From Hyphomicrobiales bacterium (GTDB taxonomy: Bacteria; Pseudomonadota; Alphaproteobacteria; Rhizobiales; S144-23): DNA of 15,490 nt. This document shows, in pieces, positions 7,485 to 14,270 of the stretch. Within the stretch, counting starts at the first letter, position 1. Every line of letters starts with the position of its first letter. Both the position numbers and the translations under genes were made by a program. The notes below the pieces were generated by a model, which made no database searches, was not told the origin of the DNA, and saw only the letters and a program-made list of their open reading frames with translations. The stretch is taken from assembly GCA_015494375.1 (NCBI GenBank), contig WGBL01000430.1:1-15490 (forward strand), read 5' to 3'.

Positions 7485-7513
7485 TTGACAGTTGCTGGGC
7501 CCCCTACTTATAT
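7485..7513 (+). promoter_or_regulatory. Sigma70-type promoter, probably for tRNA-Met
   Basis: TTGACA (7485-7490), a 17-bp spacer and TTATAT (7508-7513) make a near-consensus housekeeping promoter pointing right. The next gene in that direction is the tRNA-Met at 7693, so the leader would be about 170 nt, long for a tRNA. The leader contains a 14-bp palindrome GGCACGATCGTGCC (7593-7606). No closer promoter is visible, as the DNA just before the tRNA is GC-rich. Confidence 0.6.
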
Positions 7514-7692
7514 CGCGGCACGCTCTGGGGTGGGCGTCCTCGCGAGGGCCTTGTCCGAGCGCAGCGGTAATGATCCGGGCGCTGATGGTGTTGGCACGAT
7601 CGTGCCGAAGGGCACAGCGCTGAAAATGTTGGCGCATGGGCCGCACATGTTGGTGCCAAGTGTTGCGGCCGAGCGTGTCGGGTTCCGTTCTC

Positions 7693-7769
7693 GGCGGAGT
7701 AGCTCAGCTGGTTAGAGCAGCGGAATCATAATCCGCGTGTCGGGGGTTCGAGTCCCTCCTCCGCTACCA
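7693..7769 (+). tRNA. tRNA-Met (anticodon CAU), elongator type
   Basis: A full 77-nt cloverleaf including encoded CCA: acceptor GGCGGAG / CTCCGCT, D-arm GCTC...GAGC with GGTTA, anticodon stem GCGGA / TCCGC around loop ATCATAA (anticodon CAT), variable loop GTGTC, T-arm with TTCGAGT, then ACCA. The first pair is G1-U72, a wobble. The anticodon stem lacks the three G-C pairs of initiator tRNA, so this is the elongator Met tRNA. CAU is also the unmodified anticodon of tRNA-Ile2 (lysidine), a less likely reading. The DNA to its right is accessory-like, so its 3' end may have served as an integration site. Confidence 0.95.
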
Positions 7770-8763
7770 ACAAAATCAATGATTTAGCCAACCGCGCGGC
7801 GCCCGAAAATCTCTCTGGGTAACATATGAGTAACAAAATGTGCTGCGATTTGGCGCGCCGTTATGAGCGCCCATGGACACGTCTGTTACCCCAAATGTCA
7901 TCGCCTCGGCGCGCCGATTAGCCGATTATAAGTGTCTTTCCCCTGGTCGCCCCCCGCACGATGCCGTCCAGAGTGTGAACCGCGGCTTTGCGACCGCACG
8001 ATCGCCCGTCCTCTCCTGGGTTTGCCCTTGGAAATGCCCCTGACATTCAGAAAGGTAGGGGCAAAGGTAGGGCTGCTCCGTCACGAGTCCTTGAAAACAC
8101 ACGATAAATGAGCCGCCTCGCGTGCGCGCGCCGCCCGACTTCGACCCACCCACTTCGTGGGCCCATGTTGCCGCTCGCGCCCTTGCCATCCGGCACCGCC
8201 GCGGCCCAGCGCGCGTGCGAACCGGCCACTGCGGCCGCCGGCATGAGAGCAAGCTCGTATAGGTTCCGGCGGCCTTGCCCTCCAAAGTGAAGGATGCAGA
8301 CAGAGACGATCGCGGGCTGATGGCCGACACGTTTGAGCGGAGCGGGTTTCGGGTCAAAGTCGGGCACAATCTAAAGGCCTCCTGCACTTCCCATGAGCAC
8401 CTCTAGGATCGCTCCTTGCCCTTTCTTGGTCTTGCCCCTCACCACCCGATACTCTCTTGCGGCTGCGAGTCGCGGCCAACGAAGCGATACAAAGGCGGCA
8501 AACTTGTCTGCATGGCCCCTTTGCATGGCGCTGTATGATGCGACCTCGAGCATCCATAACCAACTCCACTTTTCCTTCTGTTGAAGGCAAAAGAAGTGCA
8601 TGAATAAATTTTCAGCTGACGCCTTGAAGGTGCGCCCTCTCACACCCAAATAGGGCCCAAGCGCCACCATGAGGCATCGGTGGCGAGATCAAGTTCCACG
8701 AAAATCGGCCAGACAGCCGGAAGTGCGATCTGTTCCTTTTGCTCTCTAGGAACACGTTCTTCC
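7770..8763. other. About 1 kb without a convincing gene, downstream of the tRNA
   Basis: No recognisable protein or RNA is seen. The least unlikely gene is a minus-strand frame at 8047-8367 (106 aa from GTG, preceded by AGGAGG about ten bases upstream), but its product resembles nothing I know and overlapping frames (7926-8387, 8354-8590, 8371-8670) are equally open. Close to the tRNA, GGGTAAC (7817-7823) and GTTACCC (7885-7891) form an inverted pair with a related GAGTAAC at 7828-7834. I looked for an integrase gene or a second copy of the tRNA 3' end and found neither. The stretch may be decayed island DNA. Confidence 0.45.
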
Positions 8764-8778
8764 GGAGGGGAGCGTGTG
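8764..8778 (+). promoter_or_regulatory. Strong Shine-Dalgarno before a GTG in the YfdX-family frame
   Basis: GGAGGGGAG (8764-8772) lies directly before GTG 8776-8778, in frame with the YfdX-like gene. This would add 15 residues before the ATG at 8821. It is the best ribosome-binding site near this gene, whereas the ATGs at 8821 and 8842 lack good ones. The signal peptide, however, looks most normal from 8821. Confidence 0.45.
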
Positions 8779-8820
8779 AGCGAATTTCAGTCCACTTTCG
8801 AGTGTGCCTGGCCCCCAACC

Positions 8821-9837
8821 ATGAAGGGATTGAATAAACCCATGCGTTCACTGAGACATCTCTGCACACTTTCCATCGCCACAATTTTCGCCACAGCGTT
8901 GTCTGTCGGAAATCCAGTGTTTGCTGAGAAACGAAATGAGACGCCGCCAACCCAGAAACGGTTGAATTCCGACACAGAGAAGAGGGTGAACAAGACCCGA
9001 GAGAAAAAAACCGAGGAAAAACGCAAGTCCGTTCTGCAAGACGCGCGCATAGCCGTTCGTGAAACAGAAAACGCCCTCAAGCTGTTGGACGAGAACAAAC
9101 CCGAGCAAGCCTTGAAGGCTCTCGAGCGGGCGACAGGAAAAATTGAAATCATCCTCGCCCGTGATCCGAATCTCTCTCTTGCGCCGGCAGGCATTTATAC
9201 GGTCACTTACGATGTCCTCGCAGACATTGACGCCGTAAACGCGCTGCGCAAACAGGTGCAGAGGGCTATGGAGAAAGGCCGTCTGCAAGAGGCCCGGCAT
9301 TTGATAAAGAATCTTGCAAGTGAAACGGTCATCTCCGTGACGAGCATCCCCCTTGTCACTTATCCAGATGCCATCAAGTTGGCTGCAAAATACATAGCAA
9401 GGAATCAAATCAACGAAGCAAAACGACTTCTCCAAACGGCACTCAGTACGCTTGTCGTCACCGAAACCATCATTCCCCTGCCGATTGTCGCTGCCGAACG
9501 TCTTCTCGAGCAGGCAAAGGTGTTAGCGGAAAAGAGCAATCGCACTGAAGCAGAGAACAAACTTCTCACAGAAAGTTTGAGGAAAGCCCGACAAGAGCTC
9601 GAATTCGCAGAGGCCTTGGGGTACGGCACCGAGGAAGATTTTCGAAACGTCTACAGGGAGATCGAAAACATTGGCGAGAAGACGGAAGGAGGAAAATCAG
9701 AAACCGGCTTGTTCGCTTCGATTAAGGAATATCTGGAGAACATGGTGAGCGCTCTGCAACCAAAATCCGACACGCAGGGGAATGACAAAGAGGGCGCCAA
9801 AGCTGGTAATGGCAACGGGAACGAGAATAAGAAATAA
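8821..9837 (+). CDS. YfdX family protein, secreted
   Basis: 338 aa from the ATG at 8821. Seen: an n-region with Lys/Arg, hydrophobic core LCTLSIATIFATALSV and likely cleavage after NPVFA (residue 35), so it is probably periplasmic. A charged Lys/Glu/Arg-rich linker follows (about 36-75), then the YfdX-like core (PF10938): helical ARIAVRETENALKLLDENKPEQALKALE, GIYTVTYDVLADIDAV, and two helix-repeat units ending in IPLPIVAAERLLEQAKVLAE and AENKLLTESLRKARQELEFAEALGYG. The tail is Gly/Asn/Lys-rich. YfdX proteins are helical, often linked to acid or envelope stress; no enzyme activity is established. Family E. coli YfdX is about 210 aa, so this one is longer at both ends. GC is clearly lower than the neighbours (9361-9420 has 24 G/C of 60), a sign of transfer. 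Start alternatives: GTG 8776 or ATG 8842. Confidence 0.8.
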   Translation: MKGLNKPMRSLRHLCTLSIATIFATALSVGNPVFAEKRNETPPTQKRLNSDTEKRVNKTREKKTEEKRKSVLQDARIAVRETENALKLLDENKPEQALKALERATGKIEIILARDPNLSLAPAGIYTVTYDVLADIDAVNALRKQVQRAMEKGRLQEARHLIKNLASETVISVTSIPLVTYPDAIKLAAKYIARNQINEAKRLLQTALSTLVVTETIIPLPIVAAERLLEQAKVLAEKSNRTEAENKLLTESLRKARQELEFAEALGYGTEEDFRNVYREIENIGEKTEGGKSETGLFASIKEYLENMVSALQPKSDTQGNDKEGAKAGNGNGNENKK

Positions 9838-9867
9838 GGCCTCATCACATCAGTCCTTACTGGATAA

Positions 9868-10173
9868 GGGAACACAATCGCAATAGAGCCCGACTATGCT
9901 TTCTCGTTGGGCCGCCTGGGCGAGCGCTGGCGTGCCAACTTCCTCGTCGAGATCGTGCGCGACGCGATGACCACACCATGGCCATCGCGCGCGCGCAGCG
10001 GTCTCGGCGTCTCCTCCATCTTGCGCAAGCTCCTTGCCTATCAGGCCCTCTGGCACACGAAGGGGCATGAGAGCCAGTGGGGATGGATAAACTTTCGTGT
10101 CCTCTTCGTGACTGAAGGCCGCGAGAGAATGGAGCACATGCTTGCCAGCCAGCGCTTTCTTATGGCCTGCTAG
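9868..10173 (+). pseudogene. Remnant of a replication-relaxation family protein
   Basis: The frame is open from 9868 (after TAA 9865-9867) to TAG 10171-10173. It reads TIAIEPDYAFSLGRLGERW, then FLVEIVRDAM, SILRKLLAYQALWHTKGHE and WGWINFRVLFVTEGRERMEHMLASQR. This order (PDxxF, hydrophobic FxLE-like strand, S..RKLLAY, FRVLxVT, ERxxxML) matches the C-terminal half of replication-relaxation proteins (PF13814) found on plasmids and integrative elements. About half the protein is missing at the N-terminus and there is no start codon with a ribosome site, so it is most likely a relic. The IS630 element sits at its stop codon. Assignment is from motif memory. Confidence 0.6.
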
Positions 10174-10264
10174 AGCGCGTTCATTTTTTGCCGAATCGTT
10201 TTGGGGATTCCCTTTTCTTGCGAACAGTGATTCAAGATGGGTGCTGGAGAGGAGGCCAGCATCC

Positions 10265-10639
10265 ATGGTCAAACCACTCAGTTTTGATCTTCGCACACGG
10301 ATCAAGGCCGCCGTTGAGGGCGGCATGTCGTGCCGGGCGGCGGCGCGGCGCTTTGGCGTGAGCCCCTCTACTGTCGTCAAACTGATGAAGCGCTACCGTG
10401 CGACAGGCTCTCTGGAGCCGGGGCAAATCGGCGGCCATCGAAAACCCATTTTGGAAAATGAACGGGCGTGGATTCTCGCGCGGATTGCCGAGCAGCCCGA
10501 CATAACTGTGCGTGCCCTGGCGGACGAGCTGGCCGCACGCGGCACCATCGTCAGCCATGTCTCGGTATGGAACCTGCTCAAGCGCGAGGGATTGAGCTTT
10601 AAAAAAAACCGTGCTCGCCAGCGAGCAGGACCGACCTGA
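10265..10639 (+). CDS. IS630-family transposase, N-terminal part (orfA)
   Basis: 124 aa from ATG 10265, with GGAGAGGAGG about ten bases upstream. Seen: the DNA-binding half with two helix-turn-helix regions, RTRIKAAVEGGMSCRAAARRFGVS (about 10-33) then STVVKLMKRYRATGSLEP, and a second domain ILARIAEQPDITVRALADEL...VSVWNLLKREGLSFKK. The conserved continuation SFKKTVLASEQDRPDVARRR is split: the frame follows A8 (10601-10608) into a short unrelated tail and stops at TGA 10637-10639. Removing one A restores a 313-aa transposase with the downstream frame. Confidence 0.92.
   Translation: MVKPLSFDLRTRIKAAVEGGMSCRAAARRFGVSPSTVVKLMKRYRATGSLEPGQIGGHRKPILENERAWILARIAEQPDITVRALADELAARGTIVSHVSVWNLLKREGLSFKKNRARQRAGPT
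10601..10608 (+). other. A8 slippage site joining the two transposase frames
   Basis: Eight consecutive A follow TTT in the only window where the two frames overlap: the downstream frame is closed by TGA at 10593-10595 and the upstream one ends at 10637-10639. Family sequence (SFKKTVLASEQ) requires seven A. So either RNA polymerase slippage on A8, a +1 ribosomal shift, or a one-base mutation or sequencing error explains the split. A -1 ribosomal shift would give the wrong frame. Confidence 0.75.
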
Positions 10640-11207
10640 CGTTGCCCGCCGACGGACCCGGTGGAAGAAATATCAAGGCCGCATCGGCCCGGCGCGGCTC
10701 GTGTTTATCGACGAAACCTGGGCCAAGACCAACATGGCGCCTTTGCGGGGCTGGTGCCGGCGTGGCGAGCGCCTGCGCGCCAAGGTGCCGCACGGCCACT
10801 GGCGCACGATGACCTTCATTGCTGCGCTCAGGCATGATCGCATCGAGGCGCACTGCGTCATCAGCGGCCCGATCAATGGCGCCGTCTTTCTCGCCTATGT
10901 CGAGCAAATGCTGGTGCCAACGCTCAAGCCCGGCGACATTGTCGTCCTCGACAACCTCAGCTCGCACAAGAGCAAAGCGGTGAGCCGCGCCATTCAGAGC
11001 GCCGGCGCGCATCTCCTCTTCCTGCCGCCCTATTCGCCCGACCTCAACCCGATCGAGCAGGTGTTTGCCAAACTCAAAGCGCTCCTGCGCAAGGCTCGTG
11101 CCCGCACCGCGGACGCCGTCTCAGACGCCATCGGTGGCTTGCTCGATCAATTCTCCCCAGAGGAATGCGCCCACTATTTCAGAAATGCCGGTTATGCGTC
11201 CATGTAA
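10611..11207 (+). CDS. IS630-family transposase, catalytic DDE part (orfB)
   Basis: 198 aa in the frame that opens at 10596; the GTG at 10611 is unlikely to be a real independent start. Seen: the three catalytic acids Asp34 in LVFIDETWAKTN, Asp114 in VVLDNLSSHKS and Glu149 in SPDLNPIEQVFAKLK, giving the D-(34 residues)-E spacing of IS630 elements. The C-terminal YFRNAGYASM is also typical. Expression as a catalytically complete enzyme needs fusion with the upstream frame at the A8 run. Stop at TAA 11205-11207, just inside the right inverted repeat. Confidence 0.92.
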   Translation: MLASEQDRPDVARRRTRWKKYQGRIGPARLVFIDETWAKTNMAPLRGWCRRGERLRAKVPHGHWRTMTFIAALRHDRIEAHCVISGPINGAVFLAYVEQMLVPTLKPGDIVVLDNLSSHKSKAVSRAIQSAGAHLLFLPPYSPDLNPIEQVFAKLKALLRKARARTADAVSDAIGGLLDQFSPEECAHYFRNAGYASM

Positions 11208-11222
11208 GTTGAACATGCTCTA

Positions 11223-11446
11223 ATGAATGCAGGATAAATTTTCCGCGGGGGCCGATCAAAAATCACCAGACCAATACAAAATCGGAACGCCCCCAGATGA
11301 CGGTGCTGACGTTCGGGGTTATGGGTCCCCGACAATCCCGCCGGGGAAAGGCGGCGCACGTTTGCACTCGTTGCGGCTGCGGGATTTCGGGGACGACAAC
11401 GCCCAGCGCAGCTGCTGCCTTCCCGGTTCTGGCTTCTGGCTCCTGG
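11223..11446. other. Short unassigned stretch between the IS630 element and the MITE
   Basis: I see no gene. Open frames are short and unlike known proteins. Near the right end the 7-mer TTCTGGC is repeated at 11427-11433 and 11434-11440, with TCCTGGC at 11441-11447, directly before the MITE. Probably leftover island DNA. Confidence 0.5.
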
Positions 11447-11450
11447 CTAG

Positions 11451-11641
11451 GAGTGTGTCCGAGAATTGACAAACGAGCGAAGCTCAGAGAATGAGATTCT
11501 ATTCGCGCTCGCGACGTCCAACTTTGCCGACGCAAAATTGCGCTTCTCGTAGAGTTCAACGCGCCTAACGTGGTTGCCAGCATCGTCCGATAGAATTTCA
11601 TTCTACCATTTTGTGTCGCATATGAATATTCGGACAGGCTC
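11451..11641. mobile_element. MITE-like element, 191 bp, flanked by CTAG
   Basis: The ends are inverted: GAGTGTGTCCGAGAATT (11451-11467) against GAGCCTGTCCGAATATT (complement of 11625-11641), 13 of 17 identical. A second nested pair, AGAATGAGATTCTAT (11488-11502) and the complement of 11590-11604, matches at 14 of 15. Both sides carry CTAG (11447-11450 and 11642-11645), the YTAR-type target of the IS5 group. There is no room for a transposase, so it would depend on a related full-length element elsewhere. The right CTAG contains the stop codon of the crotonase gene. Confidence 0.75.
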
Positions 11642-12412
11642 CTAGGCGCCGTTGAGCTTGGCGAAGGCGGGCGGGCGCTTCTCGAGGAAGGCGGCGAAGG
11701 CTTCGCGCGCCTCAGGGCTCTTCAAGCGCGCGGCAAAAAGCGCCGCCTCTTCGTCAATGCGGGCGAGAACCGCTTCGCGCGAGCCCCGCATGAGCCGACG
11801 GGCGGCCGCAAGCGCTTCGGGTGGCCTGGACGCGAGCTTGAGCGCCACCTGGCGGGCGTAGCTCTCGATCTCCTCGCTCGGCACGACCTCATTGACGAGC
11901 CCGACCTCGCGGGCCCGCTCGGCATCGAAGGAGGCGCCGAGACAAAGCATCTCAAACGCCCGCGCGTAGCCCATGCGCGCCGGCATGAGAAGGCTCGAGG
12001 CGGCCTCGGGCACAAGCCCCAGATCGAGAAAAGGCGTCTCGAAGCGGGCTGCGGGGCTCGCATAGACGAGATCGCAATGCAAAAGCAGCGTTGTGCCGAT
12101 ACCGATGGCGGGCCCGTCGACGACGGCGACAAGGGGCTTGTCAAGCTGCGCAAGCGTGCGCAGAAAGCGCAGGACAGGGGTGCCGAGTGCACCATCCTCG
12201 GCATAGGCGAGGAAATCGGCGATGTCGTTGCCGGCGCTAAAGATGCCGGGCAGCCCCGCGATCATATGCACCCGCACATCTCGGGCCCCCTCACCCTCTT
12301 CGAGCGCGGTGACAAGCGCCTCGTACATGGCGGCATTGATGGCGTTCTTTTTCTCAGGGCGATGGAAGCGGATGGTCGCGACCCCACCCTCGCGTGCGAC
12401 CTCTATATGCAT
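11642..12412 (-). CDS. Enoyl-CoA hydratase/isomerase (crotonase) family protein, isomerase-like
   Basis: 256 aa, full length for the family. Acts on acyl-CoA thioesters, probably in beta-oxidation beside the acyl-CoA dehydrogenase gene 34 nt upstream. Seen: oxyanion-hole segments IFSAGNDIADF and VDGPAIGIGTTL, then ARFETPFLDLGLVPEAASS. The two catalytic glutamates of true hydratases (rat Glu144, Glu164) are replaced by Thr (GIGTT) and Phe (TPF). A Glu in LVPEAASS (residue 136) matches the single catalytic Glu of delta3,delta2-enoyl-CoA isomerases of the ECI2 type. So isomerisation of unsaturated acyl-CoA is more likely than hydration; this rests on a mental alignment. Start ATG 12412 with GGGAG about eight bases upstream. 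The stop TAG lies inside the CTAG repeat of the adjacent MITE. Confidence 0.9.
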   Translation of the reverse strand: MHIEVAREGGVATIRFHRPEKKNAINAAMYEALVTALEEGEGARDVRVHMIAGLPGIFSAGNDIADFLAYAEDGALGTPVLRFLRTLAQLDKPLVAVVDGPAIGIGTTLLLHCDLVYASPAARFETPFLDLGLVPEAASSLLMPARMGYARAFEMLCLGASFDAERAREVGLVNEVVPSEEIESYARQVALKLASRPPEALAAARRLMRGSREAVLARIDEEAALFAARLKSPEAREAFAAFLEKRPPAFAKLNGA

Positions 12413-12446
12413 TCGGGAGGCTCCCCTACGCTGTGCAAAGTACGGG

Positions 12447-14237
12447 CTACACCACTGCGAGGGTGTGCGCGTCGAGTGCCAGCACGCTCTCGGCGCCGCT
12501 CATCACAGCGCGGGCGAGACCGCGTGCGAGCGGCGCCTGGTCGTGGGCGAAAAAGCGGGCGAGATCGAGGTGAGCGGTGTAGGCGTTGCCCCCGCCGGCC
12601 TCACGTGCTGCGGCCAGCGCGTTGCGCGCGAGATAGACGCCGCCCGCGGCAATGCCGAAGAGCCGCAAATAAGGCGTGGCGCCCGCAAGCACCTGGTCCT
12701 GGTTGGCAGCGAGGTTCGCGAGCACCCATTTGCTCGCTTCCTCGAGAGCGGCCAGCGCCTCGCCAAGTGGTGCCGCAAGCTCAGCGAACACCGGTTGGTT
12801 GGCACCGCGCAAGTCTTCGACCGACCCCGCAAGCGCCGCCAAGTAGCGTGTGAGCACAGCCCCCTCCTCGAGCGGCACCTTGCGCAGCACGAGATCGATG
12901 GCCTGGATGCCGTTGGTGCCTTCGTAGATGGCGTAAACGCGGCTGTCGCGCCAATGCTGGGCGGCGCCCGTCTCCTCGATATAGCCCATGCCGCCATGCA
13001 CCTGGATGCCGAGCGAAGCGCTCTCGATGCCGGCATCGGTCGAGAACGCCTTGGCCACCGGCGTGAGCAGAGCAACAAGCGCGGCCGCCTCGCGACGCAC
13101 CGTCTCATCATTATGGAGCCGCGCCCGGTCGCTCGCGCCCGCCGTGGCATAGCAGATGGCGCGCGCGGCCGCCGTCATCGCCTTCATTGTCAAGAGCATG
13201 CGCTTGACGTCGGGGTGCGCGACAATCGCCGCCCGCGCGCCCGGTGGCGTCTCGGCGGTGCGGCCCTGCTGGCGCTCATGGGCATAGGCAAGCGCCTGCT
13301 GGCTGGCGCGCTCGCCGATCGCCACCCCCTGAAGGCCGACGGCCAGGCGCGCCGCATTCATCATGATGAACATGACCTTGAGCCCCTTGTGCGGCTCGCC
13401 GATAAGATAGCCCACCGCACCCTCCTTTTCGCCATAGTTCATGACGCACGTGGGGCTTGCATGAAGCCCGAGCTTCTCCTCAAGGCCCGCGCATGTGACG
13501 TCGTTCCGGGGGCCGAGCGAGCCATCCTCATTGACGAGGTATTTCGGCACCAGGAAAAGCGAGATGCCGCGCGTGCCAGGGGGCGCATCGGGCAGCCGCG
13601 CGAGCACCAGATGGATGATGTTCTCCGTCAACTCATGCTCGCCATAGCTGATAAAGATCTTGGTGCCGCGCAGGCGGTAGGTGCCGTCGTCGTGGGGCTC
13701 GGCCCGGCAACGGAGCGCACCGAGATCGCTGCCCGCCTGGGGCTCGGTGAGATTCATGGTGCCGGCCCATTCGCCGCTCACCAGCTTGGGCAGATAGCGG
13801 CGCTTGATCTCATCGGGGGCGGCCGCAGCGAGGGCATCGACGACGCCTTGCGTCAGGAGCGGGCAAAGGGCAAGCGCGGGGCAGGCCGCATTCCAGATCT
13901 CGGTGGCGGCAACCGAGACGGTCGCGGGCAGGCCCTGGCCGCCGATCTCCTCGGGGCATGGCAGCGCCGCCCAGCCCGCCTCGCACCAGCGCTCATAGGC
14001 GTCCTTGAATGCACTCGGCTGAACCACCTTGCCATCGACGAGGCGTGCGCCCTCCGCGTCGCCCACACGGTTGAGCGGCGCGAGCTCCTCGGCCGCAAAA
14101 CGGCCCGCCTCCTCGAGCACGGCGCGCACCAGATCGAGGTCGAGCTCGCCGAAAAGCCCGCGCTCGATCGCCTCGTCGAGAGCGGCCGCGGTGCGCATGG
14201 TCAGGATCATGTCGTCAATGGGAGCGCGATAGCTCAT
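12447..14237 (-). CDS. Acyl-CoA dehydrogenase with C-terminal extension (DmdC-like)
   Basis: FAD enzyme oxidising acyl-CoA to trans-2-enoyl-CoA, electrons going to ETF. 596 aa, longer than the usual 380-400 and matching the family with an extra C-terminal domain (PF12806) that includes 3-methylmercaptopropionyl-CoA dehydrogenase DmdC. Seen: MSYRAPIDDMILTM start, TMNLTEPQAGSDLGALR in the middle domain, GTKIFISYGEHEL, and AIYEGTNGIQAIDLVLRK with the catalytic Glu at 439. The frame continues upstream to 15359, but there it is only antisense to sua5. ATG 14237 has GAGG six bases before it. First gene of a two-gene operon with the crotonase. Substrate unproven; annotating it as DmdC would overstate the evidence. 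Confidence 0.93.
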   Translation of the reverse strand: MSYRAPIDDMILTMRTAAALDEAIERGLFGELDLDLVRAVLEEAGRFAAEELAPLNRVGDAEGARLVDGKVVQPSAFKDAYERWCEAGWAALPCPEEIGGQGLPATVSVAATEIWNAACPALALCPLLTQGVVDALAAAAPDEIKRRYLPKLVSGEWAGTMNLTEPQAGSDLGALRCRAEPHDDGTYRLRGTKIFISYGEHELTENIIHLVLARLPDAPPGTRGISLFLVPKYLVNEDGSLGPRNDVTCAGLEEKLGLHASPTCVMNYGEKEGAVGYLIGEPHKGLKVMFIMMNAARLAVGLQGVAIGERASQQALAYAHERQQGRTAETPPGARAAIVAHPDVKRMLLTMKAMTAAARAICYATAGASDRARLHNDETVRREAAALVALLTPVAKAFSTDAGIESASLGIQVHGGMGYIEETGAAQHWRDSRVYAIYEGTNGIQAIDLVLRKVPLEEGAVLTRYLAALAGSVEDLRGANQPVFAELAAPLGEALAALEEASKWVLANLAANQDQVLAGATPYLRLFGIAAGGVYLARNALAAAREAGGGNAYTAHLDLARFFAHDQAPLARGLARAVMSGAESVLALDAHTLAVV

Positions 14238-14270
14238 GGCAGGCCTCTGCGGTTGGTGCTCTCTTCGGTG

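Larger units (their letters stand above)
10173..11220 (+). mobile_element. IS630-family insertion sequence, complete
   Basis: 1048 bp. The left end GAGCGCGTTCA (10173-10183) and the inverted right end TGAACATGCTC (11210-11220) match at 9 of 11 positions. The element is flanked by TA on both sides (10171-10172 and 11221-11222), the target duplication of the IS630/Tc1-mariner group. It contains a transposase split into two frames (10265-10639 and 10611-11207) with all DDE residues. Intact ends and target site point to a fairly recent insertion. The left TA forms the stop codon of the replication-relaxation remnant. Confidence 0.9.

Noticed and set aside
8047..8670. Two minus-strand small frames after the tRNA
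   Set aside because: One has a fair ribosome site, but neither product is recognisable and all overlapping frames are equally open. Kept only as a remark in the non-coding entry.
10265..11207. Calling the transposase a dead pseudogene
   Set aside because: The only break is at an A8 run within the sole frame overlap, ends and catalytic residues are intact, and IS630 elements commonly use a shift, so a regulated split is at least as likely.
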